A stretch of DNA of 64,000 nucleotides from Oceanimonas pelagia (GCF_030849025.1 NZ_CP118224.1:2849001-2913000), one strand, 5' to 3'; numbered from the stretch's first letter, positions 17,395 through 28,597 are shown. Program-made: numbers and translations. Notes: generated from the sequence alone by a model not told the origin.

Positions 17395-18495
17395 CTAAGG
17401 AAGGTGCTCTCTGGCAAGATATTCATGGGACTGCATTTCGGTCAGCCGCGACAGGCAGCGCCGGAACTCGAAATTGAGCCGCCCTTCGCCGTATAACTGC
17501 GCCATGGGCACCGCCGCCGAAATGATCAGTTTGACGTGGCGCTCGTAGAACTCGTCCACCATGGCGATAAAACGCCGGGCAGCATCATCGGTGTCGAGCC
17601 CCATGGGCTGTACCTCCGCCAGCAGCACGGTATGGTAGCAGCGGGCCAGCTCGATGTAGTCGAGCTGGGAGCGGGGAGTGCAGCACAGCTCCTCAAACCC
17701 GATATAAAGCACGCCGTCGCCCTCGGCGACGGTACTCAGCCGGCGGTGGTTCACCTCGATGTCGGCACCCCAGCGGCCCGGCTCGTTGCACAGACGAGCG
17801 AAATACTGCTCCAGATTGGCGCCGGCCTGGGCGTCGAGGGGGTAGTGATAAATTTCCGCCTGTTGCAGGGTGCGCAGCCGGTAATCGGTGCCCGAGTCGA
17901 CATTGACCACCTCGCAGTTGGCCTTGATAAGCGCAATGGCCGGCAAAAAGCGGGCCCGCTGCAGGCCGTTGCGATAGAGCTCGTCGGGGGGGATGTTGGA
18001 GGTGGCCACCAGGATCACGCCATGACCGAACAGGTATTCAAACAGGGTGCCGAGGATCATGGCATCGGTGATGTCGGACACGAAAAATTCGTCAAAGCAG
18101 ATCACCCGGGCGTCCCGCGCCAGCCGCTCGGCCACGGTTTTCAGCGGATCGGCCTGGCCTTTCAGGCTTTGCAGCTCGTCGTGTACCCGCACCATAAAGC
18201 GGTGAAAGTGCACCCTGAGCTTGCGCTCAAAGGGCAAGCAGTCGTAGAAGGTATCCATCAGGTAGGTCTTGCCCCGGCCCACGCCGCCCCAGAAATACAG
18301 CCCGCGAATGGACTGGGCCGGCACCTCAACACGGCCGGTGAGCCGCTGCCACAGGCTGGGCTTGGGTGCCGCTGCCGGCACCGCCACGAGATCATCAAAC
18401 AGACGCTGCAAATGGGCCACCGCCTCGGCCTGGGCCGGGTCGTGCACAAAATCGGAACGGGTCAGATCCGCCTGGTATTTACTGCTGGGAGTCAT
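17395..18495 (-). CDS. zapE: cell division ATPase ZapE (AFG1-like)
   Basis: AAA-type ATPase that associates with the FtsZ ring under stress. The product is 366 residues from ATG 18495 (E. coli 375). Walker A is in WGGVGRGKTYLMD; the Walker B-like ICFDEFFVSDI and the sensor LVATSNIPP follow. The frame remains open to 18624, but the conserved N-terminus begins at MTPSSKYQ. It is divergent from degQ, which is the usual gammaproteobacterial arrangement. Confidence 0.95.
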   Translation of the reverse strand: MTPSSKYQADLTRSDFVHDPAQAEAVAHLQRLFDDLVAVPAAAPKPSLWQRLTGRVEVPAQSIRGLYFWGGVGRGKTYLMDTFYDCLPFERKLRVHFHRFMVRVHDELQSLKGQADPLKTVAERLARDARVICFDEFFVSDITDAMILGTLFEYLFGHGVILVATSNIPPDELYRNGLQRARFLPAIALIKANCEVVNVDSGTDYRLRTLQQAEIYHYPLDAQAGANLEQYFARLCNEPGRWGADIEVNHRRLSTVAEGDGVLYIGFEELCCTPRSQLDYIELARCYHTVLLAEVQPMGLDTDDAARRFIAMVDEFYERHVKLIISAAVPMAQLYGEGRLNFEFRRCLSRLTEMQSHEYLAREHLP

Positions 18496-18632
18496 GGCTG
18501 CCGCTGAATGAACACTGGGGCCGCCAGTGTAGCGAGGACACCCTGAAAACGGCAAGCAATGGCCGGCAGAGGGTTGATCTTCCACACAAAAACCACAATT
18601 AATGAAAACAGCACCATTTGACACGCCGGCAC

Positions 18633-18660
18633 GGAACTCGGCTCGGCCCTGCGAGTCTGA
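18633..18660 (+). promoter_or_regulatory. sigma-E (RpoE) promoter of degQ
   Basis: GGAACT at 18633-18638 and TCTGA at 18656-18660, 17 nt apart. This matches the known E. coli RpoE pattern GGAACTT-N16-TCTGA except for the last T of the -35. The predicted start near 18667 gives a leader of about 40 nt with AGGAG before ATG 18707. It would place a periplasmic protease under the envelope stress factor that the adjacent DegS controls. Confidence 0.72.
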
Positions 18661-18706
18661 ATGTTCAATTTCCGGTCTTAATTCCTGTAAATATTAGGAG
18701 CACTGC

Positions 18707-20065
18707 ATGAAAGGTCGACGTCCCCTGTTGTCCGCCCTGGCCCTGAGCATGGGTCTCGCCATCCTGCCCGCGGCCCAGGCCGCCCTGCCCTTTGGCGCCG
18801 GCACCGAGATCAACAGCCTGGCGCCGGTGGTGGAAAAGGTCAGCCCCGGCGTGGTCAATATTTCGGTTTCCGGCAGCAAGATCAGCCGCCAGGTGCTGCC
18901 CGAGCCGTTCCGGTTTTTCTTTGGCCCCAACATGCCCGGCGAGCAGGTGCGCGAGCGCCCCTTTCAGGCCCTGGGGTCGGGGGTCATCATCGACGCCGAC
19001 AAGGGCTATGTGATCACCAACAATCACGTCATTGAAGACGCCGACAAGATACTGATCACCCTGATCGACGGTCAGGAATACGAAGCCGAGCTGATCGGTG
19101 CCGACAAGGAGTCGGACATCGCCCTGCTCAAGGTGGAGGCAAAAGATCTGGTGGAAATCGAGTTTGCCGACTCCGACAAGCTCAGAGTGGGTGATTTCGC
19201 CATCGCCATCGGCAACCCCTTTGGTCTGGGTCAGACGGTGACCACCGGCGTGATCAGCGCCCTCGGCCGCACCGGCCTGAACGTGGAGAATCTGGAAAAC
19301 TTTATTCAGACCGACGCTGCCATCAACTCCGGCAACTCCGGCGGCGCCCTGCTGGACATGGAAGGCAAGCTGGTGGGCATCAACACCGCCATTCTCGGCC
19401 CGGGCGGCGGCAACATCGGCATCGGTTTTGCCATTCCCGCCAATATGGTGAAAAACCTGGCGGATCAGATCCTGGAATACGGTGAAGTACGCCGGGGCGT
19501 GCTGGGCGTGATGGGCGGCGAGCTGACCTCCGAGCTGGCCCGCACCTTTGGCTACCGCAGCCAGCACGGCGCCTTTGTCAGTCAGGTGCTGGAAGACTCC
19601 GCCGCCGCCAAGGCCGGGCTCAAGGCCGGTGACATCATCATCAGCCTGGACGGCAAGCCCATTCGCTCCTTTGGCGAGCTGCGTGCCAAGGTGGCCACCA
19701 TGGGCGCCGACCGCACCGTGGAGCTGGGGCTGTTCCGGGACGGCAAGGAGAAAACCGTGAAGGTCACCCTGGATCACGCCAGTGAGCAGAAAGTGGCGGC
19801 CAACACCCTGCACCGGGCCCTGGAAGGCGCCTCCCTGGCCAACAGTGACCGCAGCGACGGCGTGCGTGGCGTCAAGGTCACCGAGGTGACTCCCCGCTCG
19901 CCCGCCGCCCTGTCCGGCCTGGAGGAAGGGGATCTGATCATCGGCGTGAACCGCCAGCGGGTGAAGGAGCTGGGCGAGCTGCGCAGAATCATCGAGGCCA
20001 AGCCGGAAGTACTGGCCCTGAACATTCAGCGCGGCAATTCCTCCATCTACCTGGTACTGAGATAA
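18707..20065 (+). CDS. degQ: periplasmic serine endoprotease DegQ/DegP family
   Basis: Periplasmic quality-control protease and chaperone. It has 452 residues. The signal peptide cleaves near AAQA-ALPFG (residue 25), and the trypsin-like domain has His 107 (TNNHVIED), Asp 137 (ESDIALLK) and Ser 211 (GNSGGAL). Two PDZ domains follow (about 260-345 and 365-450). The order degQ-degS and overall length (E. coli DegQ 455, DegP 474) favour DegQ. The likely RpoE promoter is DegP-like behaviour, so this may be the only DegP/Q enzyme of the organism. Confidence 0.93.
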   Translation: MKGRRPLLSALALSMGLAILPAAQAALPFGAGTEINSLAPVVEKVSPGVVNISVSGSKISRQVLPEPFRFFFGPNMPGEQVRERPFQALGSGVIIDADKGYVITNNHVIEDADKILITLIDGQEYEAELIGADKESDIALLKVEAKDLVEIEFADSDKLRVGDFAIAIGNPFGLGQTVTTGVISALGRTGLNVENLENFIQTDAAINSGNSGGALLDMEGKLVGINTAILGPGGGNIGIGFAIPANMVKNLADQILEYGEVRRGVLGVMGGELTSELARTFGYRSQHGAFVSQVLEDSAAAKAGLKAGDIIISLDGKPIRSFGELRAKVATMGADRTVELGLFRDGKEKTVKVTLDHASEQKVAANTLHRALEGASLANSDRSDGVRGVKVTEVTPRSPAALSGLEEGDLIIGVNRQRVKELGELRRIIEAKPEVLALNIQRGNSSIYLVLR

Positions 20066-20159
20066 CCCTCTGACCACAAAGGGAGTCTGCCGCCGGCCGA
20101 CTCCCTTCCCTGCCCCTTTATGTTATGCTTGGTGGATTCAACAGCCACCACCTCAAGCC

Positions 20160-21257
20160 ATGCGGCCAACCACCCTTTTCAAATACGGTCTACAGGGCGT
20201 GCTCTACGGCGTGCTGATGGCCGTGTTGCTGCTGCTGCTGTTTCCTCAGTTACGCACCCAGTCCATTGAGCACTGGTGGCGCAATCCTCAGGTCAATGTC
20301 ACCAGTTTTGCCTACGCCGCCGCCCGGGCCGGGCCCGCCGTGGTCAATATCTACACCCGCAGCTTTCAGCATGGCGGCACCAGCCCGGAGCTGAGCGCCA
20401 CCGGCCTGGGCTCGGGGGTGATCATGTCGGCCCGGGGCTATGTGCTGACCAACTATCATGTGATCGCCGAGGCGGATCAGGTGATCGTCGCCCTGCAGGA
20501 TGGCCGCATCATCGCCGGCAAGGTGATCGGCTTTGACGTGCCCACGGATCTGGCGGTGCTGAAAATCGACGCCGACCGGCTGCCGGTGATCCCCCAGAGC
20601 CAGGATCTCGCTCCGCAGGTGGGTGATATCGTGCTGGCCATCGGCAATCCCTACAACGTGGGCCAGACCATTACGCAGGGCATCATCAGCGCCACCGGCC
20701 GCACCGGCCTGTCGAGCATGGGCCCCGACAGCAACGGCCGTCAGGATCTGCTGCAGACCGATGCCGCCATCAATGCCGGCAATTCCGGCGGCGCCCTGGT
20801 CAATGTCTACGGCGAACTGGTGGGCATCAATACCGCGTCCTTTCAGAGCGTGGCCCATCAGGAAAGCTATGGCATCAGTTTTGCCATTCCCTATGCCCTG
20901 GCCACCCGCATCATGCAGGAGCTGATCGCCAATGGCCGGGTGATCCGCGGTTATCTGGGCATTGGCGGTGCCGACATTCCGCCGGTCATGGCCCGGCTGC
21001 TCAACCTGGAGCAACAGGCCGGCATCTATGTGGACAGCGTCAGCCCCAATGCCCCTGCCGCCAAGGCCGGCATTGAAAGCGGTGACGTACTGCTGGCCAT
21101 CGACGGCAAGGAGATCGCCAACACCCGCCAGGCCATGGACATGGTGGCTGAAACCCGGCCGGGCACGGAAATTCGCGTGACCCTGCTGCGGGCGGGCAAA
21201 ACCCTGACCCTGCCGGTACAGATCGAGGAAGACAGGCGTTTTCAGCGCTTGCGGTGA
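20160..21257 (+). CDS. degS: envelope stress sensor protease DegS
   Basis: Inner-membrane anchored protease that senses unfolded outer-membrane porins and makes the first cut in anti-sigma factor RseA, releasing RpoE. It has 365 residues: one N-terminal membrane anchor (about 13-29), protease domain with His 100, Asp 130 and Ser 209 (GNSGGAL), and a single PDZ domain (about 255-340). The 94-nt gap from degQ holds no clear terminator. Its 3' end meets a heptamer repeat array. Confidence 0.95.
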   Translation: MRPTTLFKYGLQGVLYGVLMAVLLLLLFPQLRTQSIEHWWRNPQVNVTSFAYAAARAGPAVVNIYTRSFQHGGTSPELSATGLGSGVIMSARGYVLTNYHVIAEADQVIVALQDGRIIAGKVIGFDVPTDLAVLKIDADRLPVIPQSQDLAPQVGDIVLAIGNPYNVGQTITQGIISATGRTGLSSMGPDSNGRQDLLQTDAAINAGNSGGALVNVYGELVGINTASFQSVAHQESYGISFAIPYALATRIMQELIANGRVIRGYLGIGGADIPPVMARLLNLEQQAGIYVDSVSPNAPAAKAGIESGDVLLAIDGKEIANTRQAMDMVAETRPGTEIRVTLLRAGKTLTLPVQIEEDRRFQRLR

Positions 21258-21262
21258 AGCAA

Positions 21263-21351
21263 GGGATTAGGAATTAGGGATTAGGGATTGGTAAAACGTA
21301 ATGAATGGGGCTGGAAACCAGGCTAATCCCCAGTCCCCAGTCCCCAGTCAC
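21263..21351. repeat. inverted arrays of a GGGAYTR heptamer between degS and murA
   Basis: Four tandem 7-bp units on the plus strand (21263-21290, mostly GGGATTA) face four units in the opposite orientation (21324-21351, reading GGGACTG/GGGATTA on the minus strand) across a 33-bp spacer. The arms can pair imperfectly. A second, diverged copy lies at 34084-34138. The array fills the interval between two converging stop codons. There is no T-tract, so it is not a standard terminator. Confidence 0.85.
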
Positions 21352-21355
21352 GGGG

Positions 21356-22870
<1,515 letters not shown>

Positions 22871-22884
<14 letters not shown>

Positions 22885-23155
22885 GTTGGCTCCGGGAATC
22901 GGTTTCGGGCAGCTCAAACAGCGAGCCTACCCCATACAAGTCGGCAAGAGGATAAAAACTGTCGGGGGGCGAACACAGCGTCAGCCGCTGGTTTCGGGCC
23001 GCCAGGGCCTGGCTCCACTGCACCAGCAGTGCCAGTCCCACCGAGTCGATACGCTCCACGGTGCTCAGATCGGCCGTGGATGCGGCGAACAGGGTATCAC
23101 GCTCCGCCCACCAGGCGGGCAACTGCTCCCGGGTCAGCGGACGGGTCAGTTTCAT
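22871..23155 (-). CDS. mlaB: STAS-domain subunit of the Mla lipid transporter
   Basis: Cytoplasmic STAS protein that stabilises the MlaFE complex and is needed for its activity. It has 94 residues, with the STAS core LSTVERIDSVGLALLVQWSQAL. Start overlaps the mlaC stop (ATGA). Confidence 0.93.
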
Positions 23156-23784
23156 TGGGCGGTGTCCAGCGGGGTCACCGGCTTGCTGGTCAGCTCGCGC
23201 AGCTGGCGGCTGACCGCATCGATGCCCTTCTGGCGGATCAGGCCGCTCAGCTCCGACTGCTTGGCGGAAAGCAGGCTGATGCCTTCGGCAATCATGTCAA
23301 ACACCTTCCATTCGCCGGTACGGCCGTTTTTACGCAGCTTGAACTCCAGGCGAATTTCGGGTTTGTTCGGCTCCAGCACCGTCACCGGCACCGTGGCCAG
23401 TTTGTCTTCCGGCCCCACCGCGCCCTTGCCGATGTTCACGGTCTGCTGCTTGTAGGCAGCCAGAGCGTCGGCATAGGTCACCACCAGATAATCGCTGAAG
23501 GCCTCAACGAAACGCTCGCGCTGCTCGGCAGTGGTCTTGTTGAGCTGGCTGCCGATTACCCGGAAGGCGGAAAAACGCACGTCCACCGCCGGCAGCATTT
23601 CTTCCCGCACTATGGTGCGCAGATGTTCGGGGTTGGCCGAGATTTTGCCTTGTTCCTGCTCCAGCCGGTCAAAGGTGCGCTGGGCCACCTGATCCACCAG
23701 CAGGTAGGGATCGGTGGCGGCCAGGGCCGGCAGGGCAAACAGGCCGGTCAGCACCAGCAGCCAGGACATCAGTTGTTTTTTCAT
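23152..23784 (-). CDS. mlaC: periplasmic phospholipid shuttle protein MlaC
   Basis: Carries phospholipid between the outer-membrane MlaA complex and inner-membrane MlaFEDB. It has 210 residues, a cleavable signal ending at LPALA-ATD, and the MlaC/Ttg2D fold with ERFVEAFSDYLVVTYADAL and FDMIAEGISLLSAKQSELSG motifs. It lies between mlaD and mlaB. Confidence 0.95.
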   Translation of the reverse strand: MKKQLMSWLLVLTGLFALPALAATDPYLLVDQVAQRTFDRLEQEQGKISANPEHLRTIVREEMLPAVDVRFSAFRVIGSQLNKTTAEQRERFVEAFSDYLVVTYADALAAYKQQTVNIGKGAVGPEDKLATVPVTVLEPNKPEIRLEFKLRKNGRTGEWKVFDMIAEGISLLSAKQSELSGLIRQKGIDAVSRQLRELTSKPVTPLDTAQ

Positions 23785-23810
23785 GATTCCTCCTCGGGGA
23801 ATGCGCCGGT

Positions 23811-24284
23811 TCAGTCTTTACCGATGGAATAAATAAACTTGCCAATCAATTCTTCCAGCACCAGAGCGGACTGGGTGTCGGCGATGGTGTCGCCGTCCCT
23901 GAGCATGCCGATGCCCATGTCCTCATCGGCAAAGCCCGGGGTAATGCCCAGATACTGCTCTCCCAGCAGGCCCGAGGTCAGAATGGCGGCGGTGCTGCTC
24001 TCGGCAAACTCGCCCGCGTCCTTGTTCATCGCCAGCGTGACTACCGGCACCTGGCTCTCGGCATCCAGGCTGATGTTGGCTACCCGGCCCACCACCACGC
24101 CGCCCACCTTGATGGGAGAGCGCACCTTGAGACCGCCGATGTTGTCGAAGCGGGCATACAGGGTATAGGTTTCACCCTGTCCGTTCACACTCACTCCGGC
24201 CACCTTGAACGCCAGCAGCAGCAGGGCGCCGATACCGGCCAGCATAAAGCAGCCGACGCTGAATTCCAGTTTGCTGTATTTCAT
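23811..24284 (-). CDS. mlaD: MCE-domain protein MlaD
   Basis: Membrane-anchored hexameric MCE ring of the Mla transporter. It has 157 residues: one N-terminal membrane helix (about 7-29), then the MCE domain (ARFDNIGGLKVRSPIKVGGVVVGRV...). The C-terminal tail is short, unlike the second MCE protein of this window at 58007-58924. Confidence 0.95.
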   Translation of the reverse strand: MKYSKLEFSVGCFMLAGIGALLLLAFKVAGVSVNGQGETYTLYARFDNIGGLKVRSPIKVGGVVVGRVANISLDAESQVPVVTLAMNKDAGEFAESSTAAILTSGLLGEQYLGITPGFADEDMGIGMLRDGDTIADTQSALVLEELIGKFIYSIGKD

Positions 24285-24290
24285 TATCGC

Positions 24291-25070
24291 TTACCCGAAC
24301 ATGATGGCGGTGAGCACGAAGTCGAGCCCCAGTACCGCCAGAGAAGAATGAACCACGGTACGGGTGGTCGCCTGACTGATGCCCGCCGCCGTGGGCCTGG
24401 CATCAAACCCGTTGAACAGCGCAATCCAGGTGACCACCAGGGCGAACACCAGGCTCTTGATAAAGCCCTGCATGATGTCTTCGTGCCAGTCCACCGCCGC
24501 CTGCATGGCGGACCAGAAACCGCCCTCGTCCACCCCCAGCCAGTCCACGCCCACCAGCTTGGCCCCCCAGATGCCGATCATGTTGAACAAAAACGCCAGC
24601 AGCGGCATGCTGATGAACCCGGCCCAGAACCGGGGCGCCACCACCCGGCGCAGCGGATCCACGCCCATCATTTCCAGGCTGGACAACTGCTCGGTGGCCT
24701 TCATCAGCCCCAGCTCGGCGGTCAGCGCCGAGCCGGCCCGGCCGGCAAACAGCAGGGCGGTGACCACAGGCCCCAGCTCCCGCAGCAACGACAGCGACAC
24801 CAGCGGCCCCAGACTGCCCTCGGCGCCAAAGTCCACCAGCACATTATGTCCCTGCAGCGCCAGCACCATGCCGATAAACATGCCCGACACCAGAATAATC
24901 AGCACCGACTGCACGCCCACCACATGCAACTGCTGAACCAGCAACGGAAAGTGCTTTTGCGGTTGCGGCCGCCCCACCAGAGCATGGGTCAGCATAATGC
25001 CGGCCCGGCCCAGGGCGGTGAGCCCGGACACACCCTGGCGGCCGAGGCGGCCAATCACGTCAATCAACAT
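24291..25070 (-). CDS. mlaE: Mla lipid transporter permease MlaE
   Basis: Inner-membrane permease of the phospholipid ABC transporter. It has 259 residues, with five or so hydrophobic segments and the family signature [38 protein letters not shown], the coupling-helix region contacting MlaF. Start overlaps the mlaF stop by 11 nt. Confidence 0.96.
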   Translation of the reverse strand: MLIDVIGRLGRQGVSGLTALGRAGIMLTHALVGRPQPQKHFPLLVQQLHVVGVQSVLIILVSGMFIGMVLALQGHNVLVDFGAEGSLGPLVSLSLLRELGPVVTALLFAGRAGSALTAELGLMKATEQLSSLEMMGVDPLRRVVAPRFWAGFISMPLLAFLFNMIGIWGAKLVGVDWLGVDEGGFWSAMQAAVDWHEDIMQGFIKSLVFALVVTWIALFNGFDARPTAAGISQATTRTVVHSSLAVLGLDFVLTAIMFG

Positions 25071-25860
25071 AAGCCAGAGACTCCCTGTAGTCCGGGGCCG
25101 GATAGTGGAACGGCACCGGGCCGTCCGCTTCGCCCCGCAAAAACTGGATCACCTGGGGATCCTGGTGGGCTTTCAGCTCTTCGGGGGTGCCGGCGGCGAT
25201 CACCTTTTTATTGGCGATGATGTAGGCGTAATCGGCAATGGTCATCACCTCGTCGACGTCGTGGGTTACCACGATGGAGGTCAGCTGCTGGGCCCGGTTG
25301 AGCTCGGCGATCAGCCGCACCAGCACGCCCATGCTGATGGGATCCTGGCCGGCAAAAGGCTCGTCATACATGATCAGCTCCGGATCCAGGGCAATGCTGC
25401 GGGCCAGGGCCGCGCGCCGGGCCATGCCGCCGGAGAGTTCGGACGGAAACAACTGCGCCGCGCCGCGCAGGCCCACCGCCTCCAGCTTCATCATCACCAG
25501 GGTGTGAATAATGGCTTCCGGCAGGCCGCTGTGCTCCCGCAGGGGAAAGGCCACATTGTCGAACACCGACAGGCCGGTAAACAGGGCCCCGCTCTGAAAC
25601 AGCATGCCCATGCGCCGGCGCACTTCGTACAACCGGCGGCGCCCCAGGGACGGTATCGACTCGCCGTCAAAGCGCACCTCGCCGCTGTCGGGCTTGATCT
25701 GGCCGCCGATCAGGCGCAGCAGAGTGGTCTTGCCAATGCCGCTGGGGCCCATGATGGCGGTGATCTTTCCGCGCGGAATGTCCATGCTGATGCCCTGGTA
25801 AAGGGTGCGATCACCATGGCTGAAGCAAAGGTCCCGTATCTCGACAAGGCTTTGACTCAC
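25060..25860 (-). CDS. mlaF: Mla lipid transporter ATPase MlaF, GTG start
   Basis: ABC ATPase with Walker [10 protein letters not shown], signature LSGGMARR, Walker [14 protein letters not shown] and H-loop VVTHD. The product is 266 residues from GTG 25860. I prefer this over an in-frame ATG at 25974 because a good promoter at 25886-25914 would start RNA at about 25879, downstream of that ATG, and because E. coli MlaF begins at the same point. First gene of mlaFEDCB-ibaG-murA. Confidence 0.93.
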   Translation of the reverse strand: MSQSLVEIRDLCFSHGDRTLYQGISMDIPRGKITAIMGPSGIGKTTLLRLIGGQIKPDSGEVRFDGESIPSLGRRRLYEVRRRMGMLFQSGALFTGLSVFDNVAFPLREHSGLPEAIIHTLVMMKLEAVGLRGAAQLFPSELSGGMARRAALARSIALDPELIMYDEPFAGQDPISMGVLVRLIAELNRAQQLTSIVVTHDVDEVMTIADYAYIIANKKVIAAGTPEELKAHQDPQVIQFLRGEADGPVPFHYPAPDYRESLAYVD

Positions 25861-25885
25861 ACTCTGTCCCCGCAAAAAAGAAAGG

Positions 25886-25914
25886 ATTGTAGGGGTTCGG
25901 CTGAACATCGGCAA
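25886..25914 (-). promoter_or_regulatory. sigma-70 promoter of the mla operon
   Basis: On the minus strand TTGCCG (25914-25909), 17-nt spacer, TACAAT (25891-25886). The leader before the mlaF GTG is about 19 nt. Confidence 0.72.
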
Positions 25915-26002
25915 CCGAATGACACCGAATTTGCGCCACCCCCTGACCGGACGCGATCGCCCCTCTCCCATCAAGCCGGTCGCTTCTCGGGCCGGGCTTT
26001 TC

Positions 26003-26008
26003 TATAAT
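26003..26008 (+). promoter_or_regulatory. -10 element upstream of kdsD
   Basis: Consensus TATAAT, 26 nt before the kdsD start. No convincing -35 is visible at 16-18 nt spacing. It probably serves the kdsD-to-npr run. Confidence 0.5.
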
Positions 26009-26034
26009 GGCGCCGCCTCAGTGTGGAGAAAGCC

Positions 26035-27009
26035 ATGTCAGCAGAATTTGATTATCGTACCACCGCCCAACGCGTTCTTGATATTGAAAAGGCGGCCCTG
26101 GACGGCCTTTATCAATATTTGGATGAGTCCTTCAATCACGCCTGCCGGCTGATGTTTGACTGCCCCGGCAAGGTGATTGTCACCGGCATGGGCAAATCGG
26201 GCCATATCGCCAACAAAATCGCCGCCACCCTGGCCAGCACCGGCACCCCCGCCTTTTACGTGCATCCGGGCGAGGCCAGCCATGGCGATCTGGGCATGAT
26301 CGACAGCAAGGACGTGGTGCTGGCCCTGTCCAACTCCGGGGAAAGCGAGGAAATTATCGCCCTGCTGCCGGTGCTCAAGCGCCGCGGGCTCAAACTCATT
26401 TGCATGACCGGCAAGCCCGAGTCCACCATGGCGCGGGAAGCCGATGTACACCTGTGCACCCGGGTTGAACGGGAAGCCTGCCCGTTGGGCCTGGCGCCCA
26501 CCGCCAGCACCACCGCCACCCTGGCCATGGGCGATGCCCTGGCGGTGGCGCTGCTGGAAGCCCGCGGCTTTACCGCCGACGACTTTGCCCTCAGTCACCC
26601 CGGCGGGGCCCTGGGCAAGCGGCTGCTGCTACGGGTAGCCGACGTGATGCACAAGGAAGAGCGGGTGCCCAGAGTAAGCCTGGATACCCTGGTTATCGAC
26701 GCCCTGCTGGAGATCGGCCGCAGCGGCATGGGCTTTACCGCCGTGGTCGATGGCGAAGGCCGGCTGGCCGGCATCTATACTGACGGTGACCTGCGCCGCA
26801 CCCTGGACCACAAGATAGATGTGCACAACACCCGCATCGCTCAGGTGATGACCCGCGGCTGCACCACTGTGCCTGCCGGCATGCTGGCGGCGGAGGCGGT
26901 CAAACTGATGGAAGAGAAAAAAATCAGCGGCCTGCTGGTGCTGGACGACGACCAGCGCCCGGTCGGGGCCTTTAACATGCACGATTTGCTGCGCGCGGGA
27001 GTGATCTGA
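26035..27009 (+). CDS. kdsD: D-arabinose 5-phosphate isomerase
   Basis: Converts ribulose 5-phosphate to arabinose 5-phosphate for Kdo synthesis. The product is 324 residues from ATG 26035, with GGAG 9 nt upstream. It has an N-terminal SIS domain (GKVIVTGMGKSGHIANKIAATLASTGTPAF-like region) and two C-terminal CBS domains (about 205-320). An in-frame ATG at 26023 lacks a ribosome site. The stop overlaps the kdsC start by one base (TGATG). Confidence 0.96.
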   Translation: MSAEFDYRTTAQRVLDIEKAALDGLYQYLDESFNHACRLMFDCPGKVIVTGMGKSGHIANKIAATLASTGTPAFYVHPGEASHGDLGMIDSKDVVLALSNSGESEEIIALLPVLKRRGLKLICMTGKPESTMAREADVHLCTRVEREACPLGLAPTASTTATLAMGDALAVALLEARGFTADDFALSHPGGALGKRLLLRVADVMHKEERVPRVSLDTLVIDALLEIGRSGMGFTAVVDGEGRLAGIYTDGDLRRTLDHKIDVHNTRIAQVMTRGCTTVPAGMLAAEAVKLMEEKKISGLLVLDDDQRPVGAFNMHDLLRAGVI

Positions 27010-27560
27010 TGACGGTACAAACCCTGTACGGCGCCGTAACCAGGGACGTCTGGCAGCGGCTCAAGGACATTCGCCTGCTGATCTGCGATGTGGACGGCGT
27101 GCTGTCCGACGGCATGATCTACCTCGGCGACGAGGGCGAAGAATACAAGAGCTTTTGCACCCGGGACGGTTTCGGCATCAAGGCGGTGCTCAACGCCGGC
27201 ATCGAGGTGGCGGTGATCACCGGACGCAGCTCGCGCATCGTCAGTGATCGCATGAGCGCCCTGGGCGTGCGTCACATTTATCAGGGCCAGAGCGACAAGC
27301 TGCACAGCTACGGCGAACTGCTGGACCGCCTGGTGCTCACGCCGCAACAGGTGGCCTACATCGGCGACGACGTGGTCGATCTGCCGGTCATGCAGCACTG
27401 TGGCCTGGGCGTGGCGGTGGCCGATGCCCACCCGCTGGTACTGCAGCGGGCCGGCTACACCACCCGCACTCCGGGAGGACACGGCGCGGTACGTGAACTG
27501 TGCGATCTGCTGCTCGATGCCCGTGGCCTGCTGGATCAGGCCGAGGGCATGAGCGTATGA
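27009..27560 (+). CDS. kdsC: 3-deoxy-D-manno-octulosonate 8-phosphate phosphatase
   Basis: HAD-type C0 phosphatase releasing Kdo for lipid A assembly. It has 183 residues. HAD motif I is CDVDGVLSDG, with the Thr/Ser of motif II in VITGRSS and motif IV YIGDDVVDLPV. It lies in the kdsD-kdsC-lptC chain; its stop overlaps the lptC ATG (ATGA). Confidence 0.97.
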   Translation: MTVQTLYGAVTRDVWQRLKDIRLLICDVDGVLSDGMIYLGDEGEEYKSFCTRDGFGIKAVLNAGIEVAVITGRSSRIVSDRMSALGVRHIYQGQSDKLHSYGELLDRLVLTPQQVAYIGDDVVDLPVMQHCGLGVAVADAHPLVLQRAGYTTRTPGGHGAVRELCDLLLDARGLLDQAEGMSV

Positions 27561-28105
27561 GCCGCCAGACCTGGCTGTTTGGCGGCCTGTTCGTGGTGGC
27601 CCTGGCCACCTGGCAATGGTTTGGCACCGACCGCAATGCGCCCGCCAGCGAGCAGGATTTTCAGCCGGACTTCGTCGCCACCAACCTCACCAGCGTGCAG
27701 TATAACCGGTTGGGGCTGCCCTACCGGGGCATGCAGGCGGAGCACGCGGAGTACTACGAATCCCTGTCCATGACCCTGATGAAAAAACCTGTTATCTTGC
27801 TTTATTCCCCCGACGGCCGGCCCCAGTGGCGGCTGAGCGGAAATAACGGCACCATCAACACCGGCGACAACGCCGTGCTGACCGGCAACGTGGTGGGCAA
27901 GGGGCTGCAACCGGATGCCCTGGTGGAAACCCTGACCACCGAATATCTGGAAATGGACTTTATCAACAATCGACTGCGCTCCAACCAGAGAGTGCGGCTG
28001 GAAAGCCCGCAATACCAGGCGGAAGGCACGGGCCTGCGAGGCAAGCTGGATCAACAAACGGTGGAATTACTGAATGAAACCCGGGCAACTTATTTCAATC
28101 CTTAG
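27557..28105 (+). CDS. lptC: LPS export protein LptC
   Basis: Bitopic inner-membrane protein passing LPS from LptB2FG to LptA. The product is 182 residues from ATG 27557: a membrane anchor (about 5-22, WLFGGLFVVALATWQWF), then a beta-jellyroll periplasmic domain. The frame stays open upstream to 27500 inside kdsC, but the ATGA overlap and topology fix the start. It overlaps lptA by 32 nt. Confidence 0.94.
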   Translation: MSRQTWLFGGLFVVALATWQWFGTDRNAPASEQDFQPDFVATNLTSVQYNRLGLPYRGMQAEHAEYYESLSMTLMKKPVILLYSPDGRPQWRLSGNNGTINTGDNAVLTGNVVGKGLQPDALVETLTTEYLEMDFINNRLRSNQRVRLESPQYQAEGTGLRGKLDQQTVELLNETRATYFNP

Positions 28106-28595
28106 TCTTGGCGGCCTGCTGGGCCTGGGTCAGGCACAGGCCAGAGACAGCGACTTTCGCCAGCCGGTGACCATAGACGCCGGCCGTCAGCTGGTAGAGC
28201 TGGCCGACAACAAGGTCACCTTTATCGACAAGGTGGTGGTCAAGCAGGGCAGTATAGACGTGCGTGCCAACGAGCTGGTGGTGATCCGCAACGAGCAGGG
28301 CCTGCAGTCGATGACCGCCAAGGGCAGCCCGGCCACCTATGAGCAGATCCTCAACAACGGCAAGCCGGTGCATGCCGAGGCCCGGGAAATTCACTACGAC
28401 ATGCGTGCCCGTACCATCACCCTGATCCGGGACGCCAAGCTCAAGCAGAACGACAATATCGTCACCGGCTACCGCATTCGCTACTTTATCGACAAGGAAC
28501 AGATGGAAGCCGAAAGCCAGGGCGGCAAGGACAGGGTCACCACCATCTTCCTGCCCGACCAGGTGCAGGAGTTCGACAAGCAGGATAACAACTGA
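28074..28595 (+). CDS. lptA: LPS periplasmic bridge protein LptA
   Basis: Forms the beta-jellyroll filament that carries LPS across the periplasm. It has 173 residues, with a signal peptide ending near LGQAQA-RDS and OstA-fold repeats ([23 protein letters not shown]). It starts inside lptC (32-nt overlap) and ends 2 nt before lptB. Confidence 0.96.
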   Translation: MKPGQLISILSLGGLLGLGQAQARDSDFRQPVTIDAGRQLVELADNKVTFIDKVVVKQGSIDVRANELVVIRNEQGLQSMTAKGSPATYEQILNNGKPVHAEAREIHYDMRARTITLIRDAKLKQNDNIVTGYRIRYFIDKEQMEAESQGGKDRVTTIFLPDQVQEFDKQDNN

Positions 28596-28597
28596 GC

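Noticed and set aside
21263-21351. CRISPR-like array or telomere-type repeat at degS/murA
   Set aside because: Units are 7 bp, directly tandem without spacers, and inverted halves face each other; there are no cas genes in the window.
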